In this document: positions 26,160 through 35,588 of the stretch, one piece after another
Position numbering within the stretch: position 1 is the first letter of the stretch
How the letters are laid out: each line of letters starts with the position of its first letter
NCBI RefSeq assembly: GCF_900105065.1
Contig: NZ_LT629749.1
Coordinates: forward strand, 620,001 to 684,000
Origin: Friedmanniella luteola
Lineage (GTDB): Bacteria > Actinomycetota > Actinomycetes > Propionibacteriales > Propionibacteriaceae
Direction: 5' to 3'
Length of the DNA stretch: 64,000 bases
Position numbers and translations under genes: made by a program
The notes under the pieces: model-generated
The model's input: the letters and a program-made list of their open reading frames with translations, nothing else
Databases searched by the model: none
What the model was told of the DNA's origin: nothing

Positions 26160-28265
26160 GTGCACCGCTTCTGGGCAGGTATAGCAGCACTGGTGACCGG
26201 ACGACGCTCGGTGTGGGCGGTGCTGGCGCTGGCGGTCGTGAGCAGTGGCCTGGTCATCGGGCTGAGCCCGGGGCTGGAGGTGAACGACGACCCGACCGCG
26301 GGGCTGCCCGCGTCGGCGCAGTCCACCGCGGTCGCGGAGCTGCAGCAGCAGCTGCCGTCCGGCCAGCTCGACCCGGCGCTCGTGGTCTACAGCCGTCCCG
26401 GCGGGACGCTGACCGAGGCCGACGTCGCCGCCATCGCGGCCCAGGGCGCGGACCTGGGCCCGCTGGCCCTGGACGGCCGGGTCTCGCCGCCGCAGGTGTC
26501 CCCGGACCGGACGGCCGCCCTGGTGGCGGTCCCGCTGTCGGGGGAGGTCACGGGGAAGGAGAACAGCACCCGGGTGGCGGACATCCGCGCCGTGGTCCGC
26601 GCCGGCCTGCCGGACGGCGTGCTGGCCCAGGTGACGGGCGGCGCCGGCTTCAGCGCCGACATCTCGGCCGCCTTCGACGGCGCGAACCTCACCCTGCTGG
26701 CCACCACCGCCAGCGTGGTGGCGCTGCTGCTCGTCCTGACCTACCGCAGCCCGGTGCTGTGGATCCTGGCGCTGGCCGTGGTGGGCGCGGCCGACCAGGT
26801 CGTGGCGTCCCTCGTGGGCCTCGTCTCCCAGGGCAGCTCCATCCCCTTCGACGAGTCGACCACCGGCATCGTCTCGGTGCTCGTCTTCGGCGCGGGCACC
26901 GACTACGCGCTGCTGCTGATCGCCCGCTACCGGGAGGAGCTGCAGCGCACGGAGGACCGGCGCCAGGCCATGCGCGACGCCGTCACGGGCGCCGGTCCGG
27001 CGATCGCGGCCTCGGGCACCACGGTGGTGCTGGCCCTGCTCACCCTGCTGGCCGCCGCCTTCGGCGGCACCCGGGCGATCGGCGTCGCCGGCGCCATCGG
27101 CATCGCGGTGGCCCTGCTGTTCGGGCTCGTGGTGCTGCCGGCGGCGCTGGTGGTCTGCCCTCGCGGGCTGTTCTGGCCGCTGGTGCCGCGGGTCGGCGCC
27201 ACCCGCGGCCGCGGGCGGGTCTGGCGCCGGATCGGCGAGGCCACCGCGCGCCGGCCGTGGCCGGTGATCGCGGCGTCGGTGGTGCTGCTCGTCGGGCTCA
27301 GCGCCGGCACCCTGACGACGGGCTACGGGCTGAGCCAGGAGGACACCTTCCGCACCCGCGCCGAGTCCGTCGAGGGCCTGCAGACGCTGTCGGCGTCCTT
27401 CCCCGCCGGGGTGGTCTCGCCGGTCGTCGTGATGACCACGCCCGACCGGGCGGACGCCATGGTGACCGCGACCCGGGCGGTGCCCGGCGTGGCCGACGCC
27501 GGCCGCGGGGAGTCCACGGCGTCGCTGGCGGAGGTCGACGTGGTGATCACCGCCGAGCCGGACACCGCGGCCAGCTACGACACCGTCCGCGCCCTCCGGA
27601 CGGCGTCGGCGACGGTGGACCCGGGCGCCGTGGTCGGCGGCAGCGTCGCCACCAGCCTGGACGCCCGGGACGCCTCCCTGCGGGACCTGCGGGTGATCAC
27701 GCCGCTCATCCTGCTGGTCGTGGCCCTCGTGCTGGTCGCCCTGCTGCGGGCGCTGGTCGCGCCGCTGGTGCTGATCTTGACGGTGGTCCTCAGCTTCTTC
27801 GCCGCCCTCGGCGCGGGCAGCCTCGCCTTCACCCTCGTCTTCGACTTCCCGGCGCTGGACTACCAGGTGCCGCTGCTGGCCTTCCTGTTCCTGGTGGCGC
27901 TGGGTGTCGACTACAACATCTTCCTGGTCTCCCGGGCGCAGGAGGAGTCCCTCCGGCACGGCACCCGCGCCGGGGTCGTCGAGGCCCTGGCGGTGACCGG
28001 CGGGGTGATCACCAGCGCGGGGATCCTGCTCGCCGCGGTGTTCACGGTGCTCGGGGTGCTGCCGGTCATCGTGCTCACCGAGATCGGCATCATCGTCGGG
28101 CTCGGGGTGCTGCTGGACACCCTGCTGGTCCGGACGGTGCTGGTGCCGGCCCTCGTGCACCTGCTCGGGGACCGGTTCTGGTGGCCGCGACGGCTGCCCC
28201 GGCACGCCGACGCCCCGGTGGCCGCCGAGCCGGCCGAGGTCACGCCGCGGCGCGCCCTGGTCTAG
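26160..28265 (+). CDS. MMPL family RND transporter
   Basis: 701-residue exporter with the two-fold MMPL plan: one helix, a large extracytoplasmic loop (about residues 45-185), five helices, then a second loop (about 375-505) and the final helix bundle. The proton-relay region GAGTDYALLLIARYREEL in the first half and GVDYNIFLVSRAQEESL in the second are the family signatures. Members export lipids, siderophores or drugs using proton motive force. GTG 26160 follows GAGAGAG. Divergent from its probable repressor (MarR). No lipid-synthesis genes are near, so a drug or fatty-acid exporter role is more likely than cell-wall lipid export. Confidence 0.93.
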   Translation: MHRFWAGIAALVTGRRSVWAVLALAVVSSGLVIGLSPGLEVNDDPTAGLPASAQSTAVAELQQQLPSGQLDPALVVYSRPGGTLTEADVAAIAAQGADLGPLALDGRVSPPQVSPDRTAALVAVPLSGEVTGKENSTRVADIRAVVRAGLPDGVLAQVTGGAGFSADISAAFDGANLTLLATTASVVALLLVLTYRSPVLWILALAVVGAADQVVASLVGLVSQGSSIPFDESTTGIVSVLVFGAGTDYALLLIARYREELQRTEDRRQAMRDAVTGAGPAIAASGTTVVLALLTLLAAAFGGTRAIGVAGAIGIAVALLFGLVVLPAALVVCPRGLFWPLVPRVGATRGRGRVWRRIGEATARRPWPVIAASVVLLVGLSAGTLTTGYGLSQEDTFRTRAESVEGLQTLSASFPAGVVSPVVVMTTPDRADAMVTATRAVPGVADAGRGESTASLAEVDVVITAEPDTAASYDTVRALRTASATVDPGAVVGGSVATSLDARDASLRDLRVITPLILLVVALVLVALLRALVAPLVLILTVVLSFFAALGAGSLAFTLVFDFPALDYQVPLLAFLFLVALGVDYNIFLVSRAQEESLRHGTRAGVVEALAVTGGVITSAGILLAAVFTVLGVLPVIVLTEIGIIVGLGVLLDTLLVRTVLVPALVHLLGDRFWWPRRLPRHADAPVAAEPAEVTPRRALV

Positions 28266-28271
28266 CCGGGC

Positions 28272-29774
28272 TCAGGCGCCGAGCCGGCCCGAGAGGCGGG
28301 CGTGGAACGCGGTGCTGCGCTCGTCCAGACCCACGATCTGGGCGTGCACGCCGTGGTCGCGGAACTTGGTCTCGACGGCGTCCAGCGCCGCGACCGTGGA
28401 GGCGTCCCAGACCTGGGCCTGGTGGAGGTCCACCACCGCCACGGACGGGTCGTCGGCGTAGGAGAACCGCTCGACGAGGTCGTTGCTGCTGCCGAAGAAC
28501 AGCGGGCCGACGACCTCGTAGCGCACCGAGGTCCCGTCCTCGCTGACCGTGCGCTCGACGTCGATGACGTGGGCGACGCGGCGGGCGAACAGCACCATGG
28601 CCAGCACCACCCCGACCGCGACGCCCACCGCGAGGTTGCCCGTCGCCACGGTCACGATCACCGTCACGACCATCACCGCCGTCTCCGGCAGGGGCATCCG
28701 CCGGAGCGTCCCCGGGGCCACGCTGTGCCAGCTGACGGTGCTGAGCGCGACGACCATCATCACCGCGGCCAGCGCCACCATGGGGATCCGCGCGATGACG
28801 CTGCTCAGCCCGGTGACGACGGCGAGGAGGAACAGCCCGGCCACGACGGTGGAGACGCGGGTGCGGGCGCGGCCGATCTTCACGTTGACGATGGTCTGGC
28901 CGATCATGGCGCAGCCGGCGATCCCGCCCCAGAACCCCGCGGCGACGTTTGCGACGCCCAGCGCCCAGGACTCGCGGCCCTTGGCCGAGCGGGTGTCGGT
29001 GAGGTCGTCGACGAGCTTGGCGGTGAGCAGGCTCTCCAGCAGGCCGACGAAGGCGACGCTGAGGGCGGTCGGCCAGACGATCTGCAGCGTCTCGAGGCTG
29101 AGCGGGACCGTGAACGGGGTGAGCCCGGGCAGCGAGCCCGTCAGCGGGCCCTCGCCGCCCACGTCCGGCACGGTCAGCCCGGCCAGCACCACGATCAAGG
29201 TGACCACGACGATGGCCACCAGCGGCGCGGGCACGGCGGTCGTCAGCCGGGGCAGCAGCACGACGACGGCGATGGTCAGGGCGAACAGCGGGTAGACCAC
29301 CCACGGCACGCCCACGAGGTGCGGCACCTGCGCGGCGAAGATGAGGATGCCGAGGGCGTTGACGAAGCCGATCATCACCGAGCGCGGCACGAAGCGCATC
29401 AGCCGGGCCAGGCCGGCGAGGCCGAAGACGACCTGCACGACGCCGGCGAGCACCACCGCCGGCAGCACGTACCCGACGCCGTGGTCCTGCACCAGCGGGG
29501 CGATCACCAGCGCGACCGACCCGGCGGCCGCGGTGACCATCGCGGGCCGGCCGCCCAGCACCGACATGGTCAGGGCCAGCACGATGGAGGCCACCAGGCT
29601 GACGACGGGGTCGACGCCGGCGATGACCGAGAAGGAGATCACCTCGGGCACCAGGGCCAGGGTGGTCACCACGCCCGCGAGCGCCTCGCGGGTGAGGAGC
29701 CGGGGGTCCCGGAGCACGTCGCGCACCGTGACGCGCGCGGCAGGGGCGGAGGACGCGGGCGGCGTCGGGGTCAT
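28272..29774 (-). CDS. SulP family inorganic anion transporter with STAS domain
   Basis: 500-residue permease: 10-14 hydrophobic segments in residues 30-410, then a C-terminal STAS domain (about 415-495) marked by YEVVGPLFFGSSNDLVERF and VDLHQAQVWDASTVAALD. Conserved SulP features include LVPEVISFSVIAGVDPVVSL near the N terminus and GGIAGCAMIGQTIVN. Family members move sulfate, bicarbonate, molybdate or dicarboxylates. With no sulfur or carbonic-anhydrase gene adjacent, the anion is undetermined. Convergent with the MMPL gene (6 nt), and 86 nt downstream of the XPB helicase gene. Confidence 0.92.
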   Translation of the reverse strand: MTPTPPASSAPAARVTVRDVLRDPRLLTREALAGVVTTLALVPEVISFSVIAGVDPVVSLVASIVLALTMSVLGGRPAMVTAAAGSVALVIAPLVQDHGVGYVLPAVVLAGVVQVVFGLAGLARLMRFVPRSVMIGFVNALGILIFAAQVPHLVGVPWVVYPLFALTIAVVVLLPRLTTAVPAPLVAIVVVTLIVVLAGLTVPDVGGEGPLTGSLPGLTPFTVPLSLETLQIVWPTALSVAFVGLLESLLTAKLVDDLTDTRSAKGRESWALGVANVAAGFWGGIAGCAMIGQTIVNVKIGRARTRVSTVVAGLFLLAVVTGLSSVIARIPMVALAAVMMVVALSTVSWHSVAPGTLRRMPLPETAVMVVTVIVTVATGNLAVGVAVGVVLAMVLFARRVAHVIDVERTVSEDGTSVRYEVVGPLFFGSSNDLVERFSYADDPSVAVVDLHQAQVWDASTVAALDAVETKFRDHGVHAQIVGLDERSTAFHARLSGRLGA

Positions 29775-29860
29775 CGTGGTCGCTCTCGGCAGGTCGGGTG
29801 GTCGGGGCCGCGCCGCGGCGGTGAGCCTCGCCGTCGGCCCCGCCGGGGGTTCCGGGCGGG

Positions 29861-31522
29861 TCAGTCGGCGGCGACGGCGTCCTCGGCGTCCATGATCCGG
29901 TAGCCGTAGCCCTGCTCGGCCAGGAAGCGCTGCCGGTGGGCCGCGAACTCGGCGTCGACCGTGTCCCGGGCGACGACGGCGTAGAACCGCGCCGTCACCC
30001 CGTCAGCCTTGGGCCGGAGCAGCCGGCCCAGCCGCTGCGCCTCCTCCTGCCGCGAGCCGAAGGCGCCCGACACCTGGATGGCCACCTGGGCGGTCGGCAG
30101 GTCGATGGAGAAGTTCGCCACCTTGCTGACCACCAGCAGGTCGATCTCGCCGGAGCGGAACTCCTCGTACAGCTTCTCCCGCTGCCGGACGGTGGTGTCG
30201 CCCTTGATCAGCGGGGCGCCGAGCCGCTGCGCCAGCTCGTCCAGCTGGTCGACGTACTGGCCGATCACCAGCGTCGGGACTCCCTTGTGCTTGGCCACCA
30301 GGTCGACGACGACCTCGGTCTTGGAGTCCGCCGTCGAGGCCAGCCGGTACTTCACGTCCGCCTCGGCGACGGCGTAGGTCATCCGCTCGTGCTCGGTGAG
30401 CGTCACCCGGACCTCGACGCAGTCGGCCGGCGCGATGTAGCCCTGCGCCTCGATGTCCTTCCAGGGGGCGTCGAACCGCTTGGGCCCGATCAGGGAGAAC
30501 ACGTCACCCTCGCGACCGTCCTCGCGGACCAGCGTGGCGGTCAGGCCGAGCCGCCGGCGCGCCTGCAGGTCGGCGGTCATCCGGAACACCGGCGCGGGCA
30601 GCAGGTGCACCTCGTCGTAGATGATCAGCCCCCAGTCGCGGGCGTCGAAGAGCTCGAGGTGCGGGTGCACGCCACCGCGCTTGGTGGTGATGACCTGGTA
30701 GGTGGCGATGGTGACCGGCCGGATCTCCTTCTTGGCGCCGGAGTACTCCCCGATCTCCTCCGCCGTCAGGGTCGTCCGCTTGATCAGCTCGTCGCGCCAC
30801 TGCCGGGCCGAGACGGTGTTGGTGACCAGGATCAGCGTCGTCGCCTGCGCCTTGGCCATGGCGGCCGCGCCGACGATGGTCTTCCCGGCGCCGCAGGGCA
30901 GCACCACCACGCCCGAGCCGCCGTGCCAGAAGCCCTCGGCCGCCTGGCCCTGGTAGGGCCGCAGGTCCCAGCCGGTCTGGTCGAGCTCGATGGCGTGCGC
31001 CTCGCCGTCGACGTAGCCGGCCAGGTCCTCCGCCGGCCAGCCGAGCTTGAGCAGCACCTGCTTGAGGTGGCCGCGCTCGGACGGGTGCACCACGACGGTG
31101 TCCGCGTCCACCTCCGCCCCGACCAGCCCCTTCACCTTGGCGCTGCGCAGCACCTCGGTGAGGACCGGGCGGTCGGTGCTGACCAGCACCAGGCCGTGCG
31201 TGGGGTGCTTCTCGATCCGCAGCCGGCCGTAGCGGTCCATGGTGTCGGCCACGTCCACCAGCAGCGCGTTCGGCACCGGGTAGCGGCTGTAGGTGAGCAG
31301 GGTGTCGACCACCTGCTCGGCGTCGTGCCCGGCGGCGCGGGCGTTCCACAGTCCCAGCGGCGTCAGCCGGTAGGTGTGGATGTGCTCGGGCGCGCGCTCC
31401 AGCTCGGCGAAGGGTGCGATCGCGATCCGGCAGGCGGCCGCGTCGGGGTGGTCGACCTCCAGCAGCAGCGTCCGGTCGGACTGCACGACCAGCGGGCCGG
31501 CGCCGACAGCTCCGGGGGGCAT
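29861..31522 (-). CDS. XPB/ERCC3-type DNA helicase
   Basis: 553-residue superfamily 2 helicase of the XPB group. An N-terminal damage-recognition-like domain (about residues 10-180) leads to Walker A PCGAGKTIVG (Lys214), DEVH box (Asp303), motif III LGLTATLVREDGREGDVF, and C-terminal motifs VVSKVANFSIDLP and EEAQRLGRLLRPK. Bacterial XPB unwinds DNA 3' to 5' and is thought to take part in repair. ATG 31522 overlaps the stop of the FN3 gene (TGATG) and uses GAGGAG, so the two are translationally coupled. The helicase-associated protein two genes upstream is its usual actinobacterial companion. Confidence 0.95.
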   Translation of the reverse strand: MPPGAVGAGPLVVQSDRTLLLEVDHPDAAACRIAIAPFAELERAPEHIHTYRLTPLGLWNARAAGHDAEQVVDTLLTYSRYPVPNALLVDVADTMDRYGRLRIEKHPTHGLVLVSTDRPVLTEVLRSAKVKGLVGAEVDADTVVVHPSERGHLKQVLLKLGWPAEDLAGYVDGEAHAIELDQTGWDLRPYQGQAAEGFWHGGSGVVVLPCGAGKTIVGAAAMAKAQATTLILVTNTVSARQWRDELIKRTTLTAEEIGEYSGAKKEIRPVTIATYQVITTKRGGVHPHLELFDARDWGLIIYDEVHLLPAPVFRMTADLQARRRLGLTATLVREDGREGDVFSLIGPKRFDAPWKDIEAQGYIAPADCVEVRVTLTEHERMTYAVAEADVKYRLASTADSKTEVVVDLVAKHKGVPTLVIGQYVDQLDELAQRLGAPLIKGDTTVRQREKLYEEFRSGEIDLLVVSKVANFSIDLPTAQVAIQVSGAFGSRQEEAQRLGRLLRPKADGVTARFYAVVARDTVDAEFAAHRQRFLAEQGYGYRIMDAEDAVAAD

Positions 31523-32367
31523 CAGTTCTCCTCGTCGGTGGGGGTGGCGAGCGGCTCGGCGTCGCCGGGCACGTCCTCCCCCTGGGGCTCGTCGTCCTGG
31601 CTCGGGGCCGTGGTGGTCGCCGAGGGCTGCGGGGTGGGCTCGGGCGTCGGCACCGGGGTGGGCGCCGTCTCCGAGGGCTCGGGGGTCGGGGTGGGCTCGG
31701 GGGTCGGTCCGGGCGTCGGCCGGGCGACCAGCAGGTTCGGCGAGCTCGGGCTCTCGTTGCCGGCCGCGTCCACGGCCCGGACCTGGACGATGTGGTCGCG
31801 GGCGTCGTCGTTGAACCACCGGACGGTGGCCGAGGTGTCCGGCGTGCTGGCGACCTGGTAGCCGTTCAGGACCACCTTGTACTCGACGACGCCGACGTTG
31901 TCCGCCGCGGCGGGCCAGCGCAGGGTCAGCCGGCTGGGGGTGACGGTGGCGCTGGTGATGTCGGCGACGGGCTCGGGGGCCTCGTCGTCCCGCGGTGCGG
32001 CCGGGTCGAAGGCGGTCGCGCCGGTGCGGGACGGCCGGGGCCGCGGGGCGGCGGTGGTCGACGGTTCGGCCGGCCCCGCGTCCGCGGCGCGGTCGTCGAG
32101 CGGGCTGGGGGCGGGTCCCGAGGTCGCGTCGTCGGCGGCCGGCGGCGCGCTGGCGCTCGGGCGGGGCGCCGCGCCGGTGCTGGCGCTGGTGGGGACGGCG
32201 ACCTCGCGGACGACGGTGCCGGAGGGTCGGGCCGTGGGCTGGTCCTGCTGGCGCGGGACCGCCGTCTGGTGCGGTGAGCGGGCGATGCCCGGCACGAGGT
32301 ACAGGCTCGCGACCCCGAGTGCGCAGACGCCGAAGACGAGGAGGCGTCTCACGGTCACGTCATGCAC
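31522..32367 (-). CDS. Secreted or anchored FN3-domain protein
   Basis: 281-residue protein with an N-terminal hydrophobic segment (LLVFGVCALGVASLYLVPG) acting as signal or anchor, a long Ala/Pro/Thr-rich linker, one fibronectin type III domain (about residues 130-215, with TPSRLTLRWPAAADNVGVVEYKV and VRAVDAAGNESP as ends), and a Pro/Thr/Glu repeat tail. The tail has PTPEPTP-type repeats and is probably extracellular. GTG start with other GTGs 9 and 15 nt downstream. It sits between two DNA-helicase-related genes and its stop overlaps the XPB start, an odd context for a surface protein. Function unknown. Confidence 0.75.
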   Translation of the reverse strand: MHDVTVRRLLVFGVCALGVASLYLVPGIARSPHQTAVPRQQDQPTARPSGTVVREVAVPTSASTGAAPRPSASAPPAADDATSGPAPSPLDDRAADAGPAEPSTTAAPRPRPSRTGATAFDPAAPRDDEAPEPVADITSATVTPSRLTLRWPAAADNVGVVEYKVVLNGYQVASTPDTSATVRWFNDDARDHIVQVRAVDAAGNESPSSPNLLVARPTPGPTPEPTPTPEPSETAPTPVPTPEPTPQPSATTTAPSQDDEPQGEDVPGDAEPLATPTDEEN

Positions 32368-32420
32368 CGGGTCAGTCTAGTGGCCGCACGTCGACCGGCC
32401 GGCCGCGGCGACGAGCCGGC

Positions 32421-34637
32421 TCAGACCCCGCCGGGGGCCGCCCCGACGCGGGAGATCCGGGCCAGCGGGATGGTCACGACCTGCGCGCTGGAGCGGTCGA
32501 CGGCCCGGACGGAGCCGCCTGTCAGGTCCAGCGGGGCCAGCTCGCGCTCGGTGGGGCTGCCGTCGGCGGCCACCCACGCGACCCACACCGGCGACGCCTG
32601 CTGGGTGGCCACCCGCAGCCGCTCCAGGGTCTGCTCGGTGCTGTCGACGCCCGCGGCGTGGTGGCGGGGGTGGTTCCGCTCCGCGGCCAGCACCGACGCG
32701 GCGACCTCCTCGGGCCGCACCGCGGGCAGCGGGTCCGGTCCGGTCGGCCGGGGGGCGCGCTGGCCGGGGGGCGGCGTCATCGTCCGGCCGCCCTCGTCCT
32801 CGACGGCCGGCGTCTGGCCGAGGCCGTGCAGGAAGGCGACCAGCTCGGCCGGCTCGACGCCGGCGACCAGCACCCCGGGGGCGACCGCGCGCAGGCCCAA
32901 CGAGGCCGCCCCGGGGTGCCCCAGCAGCGTCGCCACCTCCGTGGCGTCGTCGCTGCGCAGGTAGGACAGGGAGCTGCCGACGCGGATGCTCCCGTGCCGG
33001 CGGGCCACGTCGTCGACGAGGTAGGCCAGCGGCTGCGGGACCGGGGTCACCGAGTGCTCGCCGAGCCACGCGTGCACCTCGGCGGCGGACCAGCCGACGT
33101 CGAAGGCCCGACGCAGGGAGCCGTCGCTGAACCGGTAGACGCCACCGCCGCCGCGGGACTCCTGCTCGGCCAGCAGCCGCAGCTCCCCGGCCACCTCGTA
33201 GGCAAGAGGACCGGGGGCGACGGCGGTCAGGTCGGCCTGCAGGATCACCGCGTGGACGGGCTCGGGGAACAGCGCGGCCAGCTCGGCGGGGAGCGCGGCG
33301 TCCTCGCGGTCGAGGCTGGCGGCGAAGGCGCTCACCCCGCCCAGGGCGACCGCCCCGAGCCAGCCGGCCTCCCGCCAGGTCCAGTCGACCAGCGTCGCGG
33401 CGTCGACCGGCCCGCGGGTCAGCCGCGGCCGGTGCCAGGCCAGGGCCTCGGTCAGCCCCCCGAGATCGGGGACGGTGCCGGGTTCGAGCGCGGCGGCCAG
33501 GCCGAGCAGCAGCCGCCGGACGGCGGGGGCGGAGGAGGCGTCGGCCTCGGGACCCAGCGGGTGGGTGCCGGGCTCGGCGGAGGCGGAGAACCAGCGGGGT
33601 GCGGCCAGCCAGCTGCGCGCCAGCAGCAGCCAGCGGCTGGGTCCGTCCTGCCCGGCCCAGCGGTCGAAGTCCGCGGTGGGCAGCAGGCACAGGTTCCCGC
33701 CCGGCGCGACCAGCCCCGCCGCCGCGGCGCACTCGAGCACGAAGGTGGCGTGCGCGGCGTCGGTCCCCATCCGGCGGCCGAGGGCGGTGACGTCGCGCGC
33801 CGCGACGCCGCCGGTGCGCAGCAGCCGGTGCGGGACGGTCTCCACGGCGTGCACGGCGAGCTCGACGTCGTGCAGCAGCCCGAAGGCGGCGCCGGCGCCG
33901 GCGGAGTCGACCAGCGGGGGCGTCCGGACCCGGCCGCCGACGGTGGGCGCGGTCGGCGGCACCGGATGCCGGCTGAACCGGCCGCCGCGGAGCACCCAGG
34001 CGACCTCGCGCGGCAGCACCACGGTGTCGGCGTCCTGCGGTCGCAGCAGCCCGTGGGCCAGCAGCTGCTCGACGGGCGAGCGGGCGGCCTGGACGGCGAC
34101 GGCGCGCTCGGCGTTGCGGACGGCGCCGGTGGGCGACCACAGCAGGCGGTCGAGGACCGGCCGGACCGCGGGGTCGCAGGCCGCGAGCGCCGCCTCGACC
34201 TGCGCGGGGGTCAGCGGGCGGGGGGACGGCGCGGCCAGCCCGCCCGGGTGGGGCTCGAAGGCCTCCCGGACCGGCCGGACCAGGTGCAGCTGGTCGTCGG
34301 CCCCCCACAGCAGCGCACGCCGGCGCAGCGCGTCGACGGCCCGGGTCACCGCGGCGGGTTCGCCCAGCAGGGCGCTGACGTCGGCGGTGGACGCGGGGTC
34401 GGGGCAGGCCGCGAGCGCCTCGGCGACCAGCCGGCACCACGCGTCCAGGCCGTCGACGGCGCGAGCCACCGACGTGGGGGTGGTGGAGCGGGAGCCGAGC
34501 TCGGTCAGGTCGTGGGGCAGCGGGTAGGTGAGGTCGGGCCGCAGCCGCAGCAGGTCGGCGAGCTGGTCGGCCGTCAGCGCCCGGAGGGCCTCGGTGAGCG
34601 TGCGTGGCCGCGTCGCGGCCGCAGTGCGACGGGGCAC
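32421..34637 (-). CDS. Helicase-associated domain protein (XPB partner)
   Basis: 738-residue cytoplasmic protein of the actinobacterial 'helicase-associated' group often encoded beside XPB. The N-terminal half is built of winged-helix-like units (LTEALRALTADQLADLLRLRPDL, VDALRRRALLW). The C-terminal third, from about AVILQADLTAVAPGPL through YRFSDGSLRRAFDVGWSAAE and VRVGSSLSYLRSDD, matches the helicase C-terminal-like domain. It carries no Walker motifs, so it is not itself a helicase. GTG 34637 lies 4 nt after the membrane-protein gene stop. Probably works with the XPB helicase on damaged or transcribed DNA. Confidence 0.82.
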   Translation of the reverse strand: MPRRTAAATRPRTLTEALRALTADQLADLLRLRPDLTYPLPHDLTELGSRSTTPTSVARAVDGLDAWCRLVAEALAACPDPASTADVSALLGEPAAVTRAVDALRRRALLWGADDQLHLVRPVREAFEPHPGGLAAPSPRPLTPAQVEAALAACDPAVRPVLDRLLWSPTGAVRNAERAVAVQAARSPVEQLLAHGLLRPQDADTVVLPREVAWVLRGGRFSRHPVPPTAPTVGGRVRTPPLVDSAGAGAAFGLLHDVELAVHAVETVPHRLLRTGGVAARDVTALGRRMGTDAAHATFVLECAAAAGLVAPGGNLCLLPTADFDRWAGQDGPSRWLLLARSWLAAPRWFSASAEPGTHPLGPEADASSAPAVRRLLLGLAAALEPGTVPDLGGLTEALAWHRPRLTRGPVDAATLVDWTWREAGWLGAVALGGVSAFAASLDREDAALPAELAALFPEPVHAVILQADLTAVAPGPLAYEVAGELRLLAEQESRGGGGVYRFSDGSLRRAFDVGWSAAEVHAWLGEHSVTPVPQPLAYLVDDVARRHGSIRVGSSLSYLRSDDATEVATLLGHPGAASLGLRAVAPGVLVAGVEPAELVAFLHGLGQTPAVEDEGGRTMTPPPGQRAPRPTGPDPLPAVRPEEVAASVLAAERNHPRHHAAGVDSTEQTLERLRVATQQASPVWVAWVAADGSPTERELAPLDLTGGSVRAVDRSSAQVVTIPLARISRVGAAPGGV

Positions 34638-34641
34638 CGGC

Positions 34642-35538
34642 TCAGCGCCAGGGGTTGGGGTAGGACGGCGGGGCCACCGGCCCGCGCTTGAGGGCCCGGT
34701 GCACCAGCGCGACCACCGTGATGAGCGTGGCCCAGCAGATCAGCAGCGCCCAGACGCCGACGAACGACCACCACGCGCTGAAGTCCAGCGGCAGCCGCAC
34801 CAGGCCGACGAAGGCGAAGAAGCCGACCGCGCCGAGGGCGACGGCCAGGGTCCGGCGGACCTGGTGCTGCGCGGCGCGCACCCGGGAGCGGAGCGCGAAG
34901 GCGACCGCCACCATCACGGGGGCGAGGACGAAGACGACGGCGCCCACGCCGAGCACGATCAGCAGGCCCGGCGTCGCGGCGTCGAGCACCCGGCGGGCGT
35001 CCACCCGGCCGGCCGCCGGCTGCTCGCCGTAGGGTCCCGGGCCGAACCACTGCGGGGTGCCGGGGGAGGGGTACGCCCCGGGCGCGGGCGGCGGGTAGCC
35101 GCCGGGCACCGGGGCGGGCTCGGGCCACTGCTGCGGTGCGACGGGCGCCGGGGCTGGCAGGGCCTCGGGGAGGTAGGCGGTCCCGGGCAGGGCGACCGGT
35201 GCGGGCGGCGGGGCTGCGGCCAGGGGCCCCGTCGGCAGCCCGCCGTGCCCCGAGCCCGCGCCCCCGTGCGCCGAGCCCCAGGCGCCGCCGGAGGTCAGGT
35301 TGCTGGAGACGACCTCGAAGGGCCGCTCCGGGTCGCGGACGTCGGCGACCACGGGGACGAGCGCCGCCAACGGGGCCACCGGGGCGGCCGGGCCGGCGAA
35401 GAGGGGCCGCTCCGCGGGGGCGCCGGCGGCGGGCTGGACGTGCGGCGGGGCCGGGTCGAGCGGCTCGACGACCGGGGAGGTGAACGCGGCCGGGCGCTCG
35501 AGCGGCGCGTACTCCGGTCCGTCCTCCCAGGTGGCCAT
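34642..35538 (-). CDS. Pro-rich membrane protein, unknown function
   Basis: 298-residue protein: residues 1-190 are Pro/Ala/Gly-rich and probably disordered; residues 195-290 contain three or four hydrophobic helices (GLLIVLGVGAVVFVLAPVM, ALGAVGFFAFVGLVRL, WALLICWATLITVVALV) ending in RALKRGP. ATG 35538 was chosen for its GGGAGCC ribosome-binding site; an ATG 9 nt upstream lacks one. First gene of the probable membrane protein - helicase-associated - FN3 - XPB transcription unit (4 nt to the next gene). No named family recognised. Confidence 0.68.
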   Translation of the reverse strand: MATWEDGPEYAPLERPAAFTSPVVEPLDPAPPHVQPAAGAPAERPLFAGPAAPVAPLAALVPVVADVRDPERPFEVVSSNLTSGGAWGSAHGGAGSGHGGLPTGPLAAAPPPAPVALPGTAYLPEALPAPAPVAPQQWPEPAPVPGGYPPPAPGAYPSPGTPQWFGPGPYGEQPAAGRVDARRVLDAATPGLLIVLGVGAVVFVLAPVMVAVAFALRSRVRAAQHQVRRTLAVALGAVGFFAFVGLVRLPLDFSAWWSFVGVWALLICWATLITVVALVHRALKRGPVAPPSYPNPWR

Positions 35539-35588
35539 GGCTCCCATCCTAGGTTGGCGGGTCGAGCCGCCCCGGTCGTGCCGTGCGC

